Assembly (NCBI GenBank): GCA_041913045.1 | Contig: JAYSGB010000001.1 | Coordinates: 62,001 to 126,000 of the forward strand | Length of the DNA stretch: 64,000 bases | Direction of reading: 5' to 3' | Source: CAMLOF01 sp041913045 | Lineage (GTDB): Bacteria; Pseudomonadota; Gammaproteobacteria; Burkholderiales; Burkholderiaceae_C | Shown here: in pieces, positions 1-8,433 of the stretch | How the letters are laid out: the number at the start of each line of letters is the position of its first letter | How positions within the stretch are numbered: the stretch's first letter is position 1 | Made by a program: the position numbers and the translations under genes | The notes under the pieces: generated by a model | What the model was told of the DNA's origin: nothing | The model's input: the letters and a program-made list of their open reading frames with translations, nothing else | Databases searched by the model: none

Positions 1-972
1 ACCCGCCTCGCCCAAAATGAAATCGAGTTCGGCCTCGAAGGGCTGGGGTTCGCGCGGCAGGTCCTGGCGCGGCGTGTCGGTGGTGCCAAGAATGATGGAG
101 CCCAACCAGGGCACGGCAAACAGCACGCGTCCGTCTTCGGTCTTGGGCACCAGCAGCGCGTGCCCACCCGGCATGAAGGAGCGGTCGACCACCACGTGCA
201 CGCCCTGACTGGGCGAGACCAGCCGCTCGGGCGGCACCTGGCCGCCGTGCCCCAGGGCCTGCTGGCGCACCTGGTCCACCCAGACGCCGGTGGCATTGAC
301 CACGGCGCGAGCCTTGACCGTGGCCTGCGTTCCCTGAAGACGGTCGGTCACCTGCAACTCGAACCGTGCGCCGCCTTCTACCTTGCCGTCCAGGGAGCGC
401 AGGTCACGCACCTCCGCGTGGTTGAGGGACAGCCCCCCGGCACGCTCCACGGTGCGGGCGAGCGCCAGCGCCAGGCGGGCGTCGTCGAACTGGCCGTCCC
501 AGTACATCACGCCGCCTTGCAGGCCTTCGCGGCGCACACCAGGCAGCGCGGCAACGGTTTCCCGGGCAGACAGCCACTGCGTGTCACCCAAGCCTGCACG
601 GCCAGCGAGCAAGTCGTAGAGCTTGAGGCCGATGCCGTAGAACGGCGTCTGCCACCAGCGGTAAGAAGGCATGACGAAGGGCAGAGGCTGCGCAAGATGC
701 GGGGCGATGCGCAGCACCGTGGCGCGTTCCGCCAGCGCTTCGCGCACCAGGGCCACGTTGCCCTGGGCCAGGTAGCGCACGCCGCCATGCAACAGCTTGG
801 TCGAACGTGAAGACGTGCCGCCGCCGAAGTCGTGCGACTCCAGCAAGACGACGGAGAATCCGCGCAGTGCAGCATCAAGTGCCACGCCGAGCCCGGTGGC
901 ACCGCCGCCGATGACGGCAAGATCGTAAACGGCTGTCCGGGCCAGCCTGGCCCACTGTTCTGCGCGTGTCAT
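1..972 (-). CDS. glpD: Aerobic glycerol-3-phosphate dehydrogenase, 3' end outside the window
   Basis: This gene encodes the FAD-dependent, membrane-associated enzyme that oxidises sn-glycerol 3-phosphate to dihydroxyacetone phosphate and passes electrons to quinone. Reading from the ATG at 970-972, the protein opens with MTRAEQWARL and then the dinucleotide-binding stretch LAVIGGGATGLG (about residues 18-29). HDFGGGTSSRSTKLLHGGVR follows, the family's FAD and substrate signature. The frame stays open for 324 codons to base 1, where it reads PFEAELDFILGEAG, so about the last third of the usual ~500 residues lies outside. It is divergent from glpR and glpK, which supports the call. An ATG at about 1069 starts only a short peptide that hits a stop, so it is not the start. 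Confidence 0.95.
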   Translation of the reverse strand, partial: MTRAEQWARLARTAVYDLAVIGGGATGLGVALDAALRGFSVVLLESHDFGGGTSSRSTKLLHGGVRYLAQGNVALVREALAERATVLRIAPHLAQPLPFVMPSYRWWQTPFYGIGLKLYDLLAGRAGLGDTQWLSARETVAALPGVRREGLQGGVMYWDGQFDDARLALALARTVERAGGLSLNHAEVRDLRSLDGKVEGGARFELQVTDRLQGTQATVKARAVVNATGVWVDQVRQQALGHGGQVPPERLVSPSQGVHVVVDRSFMPGGHALLVPKTEDGRVLFAVPWLGSIILGTTDTPRQDLPREPQPFEAELDFILGEAG

Positions 973-1116
973 GTTCTTGTAGCCGCGGCCTCAAGGCCAC
1001 GGCAGGTTCACTGCTCTGTTTAAGTAAGGTGTCTGGTCAGCAAGCGCGGAGGCGCAGGGTCAGTTGCATGACGGATCTCCAGTGTTCGAAATGCCGCCCA
1101 TCCATTTTCCTGCGTT

Positions 1117-1209
1117 TTCGTTTTTGCGATTTTAAAGTTCGTCATTGTCTCTTATTGCTCGGTATTTACCCTTAAATCACCAAATAAAGTTCTTTTTTGT
1201 TCGTTTTTG
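1117..1209. promoter_or_regulatory. Probable GlpR operator repeats in the glpD/glpR divergent promoter
   Basis: Between glpD and glpR the base composition turns strongly AT-rich (about 1105-1215). The decamer TTCGTTTTTG occurs twice in the same orientation, at 1117-1126 and 1200-1209. A further TTCG core lies at 1138-1141. DeoR-type GlpR proteins bind degenerate sites with TTCG cores, so these are good operator candidates for control of glpD and of glpR itself. The repeat is seen directly; the binding role is inference. Confidence 0.5.
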
Positions 1210-1229
1210 ATTGAATAATCGCAACCATC

Positions 1230-1996
1230 ATGGAACTCAACCCCCGCCAGACCGAACTGATCGAGGCCGTGCGCGCCCACGGCCCGACGACCATCGAATC
1301 ACTGGCCGAACGCTTTGGCGTGACGCTGCAGACCGTGCGCCGCGACGTGCGCCACTTGTCTGATGCAGGGCTGCTGGCGCGCTTTCACGGCGGCGTGCGC
1401 CTGCCCGGCTCCACCACCGAGAACATTGCCTACCGCCAGCGGCAGGCCATGGCTTCCGAGGGGAAGGCGCGCATGGCGCGGGCCATCGCCCGGCGCATCC
1501 CCAACGGCTGCTCGCTGATCATGAACATCGGCACCACCATCGAGGCGGTGGCGCACGAGCTGCGGCACCACCAGGACCTGCGCGTGATCACCAACAACCT
1601 GCACATTGCCGCGCTGCTGAGCGCCAACCGCGACTGCGAGGTGATCGTGGCCGGGGGCGTGGTTCGCGGCAGCGACCAGGGCATCGTGGGTGAGGCCACG
1701 GTGGACTTCATCCGCCAGTTCAAGGTGGACATCGGGCTCATCGGTATCAGCGGCATCGAGGCCGACGGCACGCTGCGCGACTACGACTTTCGCGAGGTAA
1801 AGGTGGCGCGCACCATCATTGAACAGTCGCGCGAGGTTTGGCTGGCCGCAGACCACACCAAATTCAACCGCCCAGCCATGGTCGAACTGGGGCCGCTGCG
1901 CGACGTGGACATCCTCTTCACCGACGAGGCACCGCCTCAGACCTTTACCGAACTGCTGAGCAAGGCCGACGTGGAATGCGTGGTGGCCACACAGCA

Positions 1997-2000
<4 letters not shown>
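1230..2000 (+). CDS. glpR: DeoR-family glycerol-3-phosphate regulon repressor
   Basis: The 256-residue protein has an N-terminal winged helix-turn-helix (about residues 5-58; IESLAERFGVTLQTVRRDV) followed by the DeoR C-terminal sensor domain, a sugar-phosphate-isomerase-like fold. Recognisable pieces are NIGTTIEAVAHEL and LIGISGIEADGTLRDYDF. It sits between glpD (divergent) and glpK (downstream, overlapping by ATGA), which makes it the glycerol-3-phosphate-responsive repressor GlpR rather than another DeoR protein. The ATG at 1230 lies just downstream of the TTCG-rich promoter. Length and domain order are normal for the family. Confidence 0.93.
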
Positions 2001-3506
<1,506 letters not shown>

Positions 3507-3511
<5 letters not shown>

Positions 3512-3549
3512 ACCGCGCCGGTAACCGGGTGGTAACCCCCCGGTAAAAT
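3507..3549 (+). promoter_or_regulatory. GGTAA repeat cluster and -10-like box upstream of the aldolase gene
   Basis: Four copies of GGTAA begin at 3507, 3520, 3531 and 3542. The last three are exactly 11 bases apart, about one helical turn. The first includes the glpK stop codon and the last runs into TAAAAT (3544-3549), a good -10 element about 40 bases before the aldolase ATG. The phasing suggests cooperative regulator binding or repeat expansion. No known binding motif is recognised. Confidence 0.35.
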
Positions 3550-3589
3550 ACGGGGAGTTTCACCCCTTCGCCCCCACCTGGAGAACCCC

Positions 3590-4654
3590 ATGGCGCTCGT
3601 TTCCATGCGCGAACTGCTCGACCACGCCGCCGAGCACGGCTACGGCATTCCCGCCTTCAACGTCAACAACCTGGAGCAGGTGCAGGCCGTGATGGCCGCC
3701 GCCGACGAGGTGGGCGCCCCGGTCATCCTGCAAGCCAGCGCCGGTGCACGCAAGTACGCAGGCGAAAGCTTCATCAAGCACCTGGTGCAGGCCGCTTGTG
3801 AAGCCTACCCCCACATCCCAGTGGTGATGCACCAGGACCACGGCCAGAGCCCCGCCATCTGCCAGGGCGCCATCGACCTGGGCTTCAGCTCGGTGATGAT
3901 GGACGGCTCGCTAAAGGAAGACGGCAAGACCCCCGCCAGCTTTGACTACAACGTGGACGTGACCCGCCGCGTGGTGGAAATGGCGCACCGCGTGGGCGTG
4001 TCGGTGGAAGGCGAGCTGGGTTGCCTGGGCAGCCTGGAAACCGGCCAGGCTGGCGAGGAAGACGGCATTGGCGCCGAAGGCACGCTGGACCACAGCCAGA
4101 TGCTGACCGACCCCGAAGAGGCCGCCCAGTTCGTCAAGGCCACCGGCCTGGACGCACTGGCCATTGCCATTGGCACCAGCCACGGCGCCTACAAATTCAC
4201 CCGCCCGCCCACTGGCGACGTGCTGGCCATCAGCCGCGTGAAGGAAATCCACGCGCGCATTCCCAACACCCATCTGGTGATGCACGGCTCCAGCAGCGTG
4301 CCGCAGGACCTGCTGGCCCTGATCAACCAGTACGGCGGCAAGATGAAGGAAACCTACGGCGTGCCGGTGGCCGAAATCCAGGAAGCCATCAAGCACGGTG
4401 TGCGCAAGGTCAACATCGACACCGACATCCGCCTGGCCATGACCGGCGCGGTGCGCAAGTTCCTGGCAGAGAACCCCGACAAGTTCGACGCCCGTGAATG
4501 GCTCAAGCCCGCACGCGCTGCCGCCCAGGCAGTGTGCAAGCAGCGCTACCTGGAGTTCGGCTGCGAAGGCCAGGCCGCCAAGGTCAAGGGCTATTCCTTG
4601 AGCGAAGTGGCCGCCCGGTACGCCATGGGCGAGCTGGCACAGGTGGTGAACTGA
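3590..4654 (+). CDS. fba: Class II fructose-1,6-bisphosphate aldolase (CbbA type)
   Basis: The enzyme reversibly cleaves fructose 1,6-bisphosphate to glyceraldehyde 3-phosphate and dihydroxyacetone phosphate, using a divalent metal. The 354-residue sequence has the metal-ligand motif VVMHQDHGQSP, VEGELGCLGSLETGQ with the long GEEDGIGAEG insert found in proteobacterial CbbA-type aldolases, GTSHGAYKF (phosphate binding), HGSSSVPQDL and VRKVNIDTDIRLA. The start ATG is preceded by TGGAGA. It follows glpK on the same strand after a 78-base gap with its own promoter-like repeats, so it is probably a separate unit. Its product joins the glycerol-derived triose phosphates to gluconeogenesis. Confidence 0.96.
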   Translation: MALVSMRELLDHAAEHGYGIPAFNVNNLEQVQAVMAAADEVGAPVILQASAGARKYAGESFIKHLVQAACEAYPHIPVVMHQDHGQSPAICQGAIDLGFSSVMMDGSLKEDGKTPASFDYNVDVTRRVVEMAHRVGVSVEGELGCLGSLETGQAGEEDGIGAEGTLDHSQMLTDPEEAAQFVKATGLDALAIAIGTSHGAYKFTRPPTGDVLAISRVKEIHARIPNTHLVMHGSSSVPQDLLALINQYGGKMKETYGVPVAEIQEAIKHGVRKVNIDTDIRLAMTGAVRKFLAENPDKFDAREWLKPARAAAQAVCKQRYLEFGCEGQAAKVKGYSLSEVAARYAMGELAQVVN

Positions 4655-4733
4655 GTCCTGCTCAGCGCACCACTTCGCGGGTTGACCGCCAAGCCGGGGT
4701 TTCTTGCGATAATCGCCCCGAACAGTCCCCACA

Positions 4734-4761
4734 GCCCGTTGGCCGTTCAACGGGCTTTTTT
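4734..4761 (+). terminator. Rho-independent terminator in the purC leader
   Basis: GCCCGTT (4734-4740) pairs with AACGGGC (4749-4755) over an 8-base loop and is followed at once by six T residues (4756-4761). This is a classic intrinsic terminator. A promoter-like GATAAT (4708-4713) with TTGACC (4682-4687, 20-base spacer) lies upstream of it and the purC ATG is at 4787. It may therefore terminate the aldolase transcript or act as an attenuator in the purC leader. Confidence 0.6.
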
Positions 4762-4786
4762 GTTGCGCACTCCCGGAATCCCGACC

Positions 4787-5695
4787 ATGACCACAGCCCT
4801 GCACACCTCGGCCCTGACTTCCCTGCCCCTGCTCGCGCGCGGCAAGGTGCGCGACAACTACGCCGTGGGCGACGACCGCATCCTCATGGTCGCGTCCGAC
4901 CGAATCAGCGCGTTCGACGTGATCATGGGCGAACCCATTCCCGGCAAAGGCGAACTGCTCACGCGCCTCAGCCTGTTCTGGTTCGACCTGCTCGGCCCCA
5001 AGGGCCAGAACATCTGCCCCATTCACCTCACCGGTCAAGACCCTGAAAGCGTGGTGAGCGACGCTGAAAAGCCCTTGGTGCGCGGCCGCTCCATGCTGGT
5101 CAAGCGGCTCAAGCCTATTCCCGTGGAAGCCGTGGTGCGCGGCTACCTGGCAGGCAGCGGCTGGAAGGAATACCAGGAAAGCCGCAGCGTGTGCGGCGTG
5201 CCCCTGCCCGAAGGCCTGAAGAACGCCAGCAAGCTGCCCGCGCCCATCTACACCCCGGCGGCCAAGGCCGAAATGGGCGAGCACGACGAGAACATCACCT
5301 TCGAAAAAACGGTGGAGATGATCGGCCCCGAGCTGGCCGCCAAGATCCGCGACATCTCCATCCGCCTGTACCAGGCCGCCGCCGAATACGCCGCCACCAA
5401 GGGCATCATCATTGCCGACACCAAGTTCGAGTTCGGCCTGGACAAGGACGGCACCCTGGTGCTGATGGACGAGGTGCTGACGCCCGACAGCTCACGCTAC
5501 TGGCCCGCCGACAGCTACGCTGAAGGCAGCAACCCGCCCAGCTTCGACAAGCAGTTCTTGCGCGACTGGCTGGAAACCGCCCACGTGGACGGCCGCCCCT
5601 GGAACAAGACCGCCCCCGCGCCGCGCCTGCCACGCGAGGTGATCGAGCAGACCGCCGCCAAGTACCAGGAAGCGCACAAGCGGCTGCTGGGCTAA
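4787..5695 (+). CDS. purC: Phosphoribosylaminoimidazole-succinocarboxamide (SAICAR) synthase
   Basis: This enzyme performs the ATP-dependent ligation of aspartate to CAIR in purine synthesis. The 302-residue protein is of the longer type (about 300 residues, ADE1-like), not the ~240-residue E. coli type. Visible motifs are ARGKVRDNYAVGDDRIL, ASDRISAFDVIMGEPIPGKG, VVRGYLAGSGWKEYQ, IIADTKFEFG and DEVLTPDSSRYWP. The ATG at 4787 is chosen because the family N-terminus (TSLPLLARGKVRD) follows after 10 residues; the frame upstream runs through the leader hairpin. purE and purK, the two preceding pathway steps, lie 6 kb downstream. Confidence 0.96.
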   Translation: MTTALHTSALTSLPLLARGKVRDNYAVGDDRILMVASDRISAFDVIMGEPIPGKGELLTRLSLFWFDLLGPKGQNICPIHLTGQDPESVVSDAEKPLVRGRSMLVKRLKPIPVEAVVRGYLAGSGWKEYQESRSVCGVPLPEGLKNASKLPAPIYTPAAKAEMGEHDENITFEKTVEMIGPELAAKIRDISIRLYQAAAEYAATKGIIIADTKFEFGLDKDGTLVLMDEVLTPDSSRYWPADSYAEGSNPPSFDKQFLRDWLETAHVDGRPWNKTAPAPRLPREVIEQTAAKYQEAHKRLLG

Positions 5696-5709
5696 GCCCA
5701 GCAGCCGCT
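5679..5709. terminator. Perfect 15-bp stem at the purC stop codon
   Basis: AGCGGCTGCTGGGCT (5679-5693) is exactly complementary to AGCCCAGCAGCCGCT (5695-5709), with a single base between. The purC stop TAA (5693-5695) sits at the apex. purC and the LysR gene converge here, so the stem could act as a bidirectional transcription block or mRNA end-stabiliser. No T-run follows on either strand, so intrinsic termination is uncertain. Confidence 0.5.
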
Positions 5710-5749
5710 AAACAAAACTCAGGGCACCGAGCCGCTCAGTTCCACATGG

Positions 5750-6736
5750 TCAAAAACGATCCGGCGCACGAACGGATGTTGGGGCTTCGCTGCCGCCAGT
5801 TTCCCCAAACCCCCCCGCCAGCGCCTGCCGCAGGTACTCCACCAACGCCGTGACGGCGCGCGGCACATAGGGCGCATAGGGCCGCAGCGCGTACAAGTTT
5901 TCGGCAAAAGCGCCCACGGGCCTCCAACCCGGCAGTACCTGCACCAACTGCCCGGCGCGTAACGCCTGCTGCGCGCTGAAGTCGGGCAACAAGGCCACGC
6001 CGAGTCCAGCCAACGCGGCGTCGCGCAGGGCCTCGCTGTTGTTGGCAGACAGCGAGCCCGTAACGGGCAGCGTCTGACGCTCGCCAGCCTGGGCGCCTTC
6101 CAGAGCCTCGAACGTCCAGGTGGGTGTGGCGGGCGCGCGCGGGTAGTGCAAGCAGTTGTGCTGCAGCAAGTCTTCGGGTCTTACCGGCGCGCCGTGGCGG
6201 CGCAGGTAAGCGCGGCTGGCCACCAGCACGCTGCGCGTGCCGCACAGGCGCCAGGCCACGTGCGTATCCGGCGGCTGCGCGGTATGGCGAATGGCCAGGT
6301 CAAAGCCTTCCGTGGCCAGCGAGCTCAACCGGTCCGACAGGTCCAGCTCCAGCCGGATGTCGGGGTACTGCCGCAAGAAGGCCGCCAGGTGCGGCACCAG
6401 TTGCTGCCGCGCCAGCGCCACCGGGGCCGTCACGCGCAGCAGGCCGCGCGGCTGCGCCGCCTGGTCGCTCACCTCGTCAAAAGTCTGCGCAATGTGCTCG
6501 AACGGCCCGCGCACCTCGTCCACCAGGTGCTGGCCCGCCTCGGTCAGGCGCACGCTGCGCGTGGTGCGGCGCACCAGTGGCACACCAGCCACGCGCTCAA
6601 GCTCGGCCACGCGCTGGCTCATGGCAGCCTTGCTCACGCCCAGGCGCGCAGCCGCTGCCGTGAAGCTGCCTTGCTGCGCCAGCACGGTCAACCAATGCAG
6701 GTGCCCCCAGTAAGCCTGAATTTTTTCGTCTTTCAT
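5750..6736 (-). CDS. LysR-family transcriptional regulator, divergent from mmsA
   Basis: The 328-residue protein has the LysR N-terminal helix-turn-helix (GSFTAAAARLGVSKAAMSQRVAELE) and the periplasmic-binding-like effector domain from about residue 90 (GLLRVTAPVALARQQLVPHL). The C-terminus is AAR-like and unremarkable. The start at 6734-6736 (MKDEKIQAYW) places the helix-turn-helix at the usual position; an ATG 9 codons upstream would run into the operator. It is divergent from mmsA with a perfect 8-bp inverted repeat between them, so it probably controls mmsA and itself. The effector is unknown. Confidence 0.88.
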   Translation of the reverse strand: MKDEKIQAYWGHLHWLTVLAQQGSFTAAAARLGVSKAAMSQRVAELERVAGVPLVRRTTRSVRLTEAGQHLVDEVRGPFEHIAQTFDEVSDQAAQPRGLLRVTAPVALARQQLVPHLAAFLRQYPDIRLELDLSDRLSSLATEGFDLAIRHTAQPPDTHVAWRLCGTRSVLVASRAYLRRHGAPVRPEDLLQHNCLHYPRAPATPTWTFEALEGAQAGERQTLPVTGSLSANNSEALRDAALAGLGVALLPDFSAQQALRAGQLVQVLPGWRPVGAFAENLYALRPYAPYVPRAVTALVEYLRQALAGGFGETGGSEAPTSVRAPDRF

Positions 6737-6741
6737 GCCGC

Positions 6742-6765
6742 CATTGTTCACCAAACAGAACAATG
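6742..6765. promoter_or_regulatory. Inverted-repeat operator between the LysR gene and mmsA
   Basis: CATTGTTC (6742-6749) and GAACAATG (6758-6765) form a perfect 8-bp inverted repeat with an 8-base spacer. It lies 5 bases upstream of the LysR start codon and 77 bases upstream of mmsA. This is the size and placement of a LysR recognition site used for autoregulation and divergent activation. The repeat is seen directly; binding is inferred. Confidence 0.6.
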
Positions 6766-6842
6766 TTTTCAGGTTTTTCGTCTAGGCAGGCACGGGGGCA
6801 CTACCTACACTGGTTGCCATTCCCCCTTTAACGGAGACCCGC

Positions 6843-8366
6843 ATGACCCCCTACACCGACAACGCCGAAGTGGCCCAATACATTGCTGGCCAACGCACCT
6901 CCGGTCAAAGCCAGCGTACCCAGCCCGTCTACAACCCCGCCACAGGCGCCGTGGCGCGCCAGGTGCGCCTGGGCGAAGCAACCGACGTGGCCACCGCCGT
7001 GGCCGCCGCGCAGGCCGCCTTCCCCGCCTGGGCCGACACCCCGCCGCTGCGCCGTTCGCGCGTCATGTTCAAGTTCCTGGAGCTGCTCAACCAGCACCGC
7101 GACGAGTTGGCCCGCATGATCACCGCCGAACACGGCAAGGTCTTCACCGATGCGCAAGGCGAAGTCACGCGCGGCATCGAGATCGTCGAATTCGCCTGCG
7201 GCATTCCCCAACTGCTGAAGGGCGACTACACCGAACAGGTCTCCACCAACATCGACAACTGGACCATGCGCCAGCCGCTGGGCGTGGTGGCAGGCATCAC
7301 CCCGTTCAACTTCCCGGTGATGGTGCCCATGTGGATGTTCCCCGTGGCCATTGCCTGCGGCAACACCTTCGTGCTCAAGCCCAGCCCGATCGACCCGTCC
7401 CCCTCGCTCTACATTGCCGATCTGCTCAAGCAGGCAGGCCTACCCGACGGCGTGTTCAACGTGGTGCAAGGCGACAAGGTGGCCGTGGACGCCCTGCTCG
7501 ACCACCCCGACGTCAAGGCCGTGAGCTTCGTGGGCTCCACCCCCATCGCCAACTACATCTACGAAACCGGTGCACGCCACGGCAAGCGCGTGCAGGCCCT
7601 GGGCGGCGCCAAGAACCACATGGTCGTCATGCCCGACGCCGACATCGATCAGGTGGTGGACGCGCTCATTGGCGCAGCATTTGGTTCCGCCGGTGAGCGC
7701 TGCATGGCCATCTCCGTGGCTGTGCTGGTGGGCGACGTGGCAGAAAAGGTCATGCCCAAGCTGATTGCACGCACCAAGGAACTCAAGGTGCTCGACGGCA
7801 TGAACCTGGCCGCTGAAATGGGCCCCATCGTGACCGACGTGGCGCGCCAGCGCATCACCGGCTACATCGAGCAAGGCGTGAAGGAAGGCGCCAAACTGCT
7901 GGTCGATGGCCGCGGCTTTGACGGCGAGCGCGCAGGCAACGGGTGCCAGAACGGCTTCTGGCTGGGCGGCACGGTGTTCGACCATGTCACCCCTGACATG
8001 CGCATCTACAAGGAAGAGATCTTCGGCCCGGTGCTGGCCTGCGTGCGCGTGCCGGACTTCGCCCAGGCCGTGCAGCTCATCAACGACCACGAATTCGGCA
8101 ACGGCACGGCCTGCTTCACCCGCGACGGCAACGTGGCTCGCGAATTCGCCCGCCGCATCCAGGTCGGCATGGTGGGCATCAACGTGCCCATCCCCGTGCC
8201 CATGGCGTGGCACGGCTTTGGCGGCTGGAAGCGCTCGCTCTTTGGCGACATGCACGCCTATGGCGAAGAAGGCGTGCGCTTCTACACCAAGCAGAAGTCC
8301 ATCATGCAGCGCTGGCCCGAGAGTATTGCCAAGGGAGCAGAGTTCGTTATGCCTACATCGAAGTAG
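6843..8366 (+). CDS. mmsA: CoA-acylating methylmalonate-semialdehyde dehydrogenase
   Basis: The aldehyde-dehydrogenase-superfamily enzyme converts (methyl)malonate semialdehyde, CoA and NAD+ to propionyl- or acetyl-CoA, CO2 and NADH in valine, beta-alanine and inositol breakdown. The 507 residues contain the MmsA-specific NAD-fold stretch ITPFNFPVMVPMWMFPVA, FVGSTPIANYIYE, the catalytic-cysteine region GSAGERCMAISVAV and EEIFGPVLACVR. No valine-pathway partner (mmsB, acyl-CoA dehydrogenase) lies beside it. It stands alone with its divergent LysR gene, so the physiological substrate is not fixed by context. Confidence 0.93.
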   Translation: MTPYTDNAEVAQYIAGQRTSGQSQRTQPVYNPATGAVARQVRLGEATDVATAVAAAQAAFPAWADTPPLRRSRVMFKFLELLNQHRDELARMITAEHGKVFTDAQGEVTRGIEIVEFACGIPQLLKGDYTEQVSTNIDNWTMRQPLGVVAGITPFNFPVMVPMWMFPVAIACGNTFVLKPSPIDPSPSLYIADLLKQAGLPDGVFNVVQGDKVAVDALLDHPDVKAVSFVGSTPIANYIYETGARHGKRVQALGGAKNHMVVMPDADIDQVVDALIGAAFGSAGERCMAISVAVLVGDVAEKVMPKLIARTKELKVLDGMNLAAEMGPIVTDVARQRITGYIEQGVKEGAKLLVDGRGFDGERAGNGCQNGFWLGGTVFDHVTPDMRIYKEEIFGPVLACVRVPDFAQAVQLINDHEFGNGTACFTRDGNVAREFARRIQVGMVGINVPIPVPMAWHGFGGWKRSLFGDMHAYGEEGVRFYTKQKSIMQRWPESIAKGAEFVMPTSK

Positions 8367-8386
8367 GAATTTCCCGATAGCAGTTG

Positions 8387-8423
8387 GGGTGATCGTTCTC
8401 TAAGGTGGGCGGTCACCCTTTTT
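8387..8423 (+). terminator. Candidate intrinsic terminator after mmsA
   Basis: GGGTGA (8387-8392) can pair with TCACCC (8413-8418) across a 20-base loop, followed by TTTTT (8419-8423). The loop is long, but the stem and T-run sit directly between mmsA and the chemoreceptor gene, whose ATG is only 11 bases past the T-run. If it is real, the chemoreceptor must be expressed by read-through or from a promoter inside this region. Confidence 0.45.
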
Positions 8424-8433
8424 CGTTGCGCGC

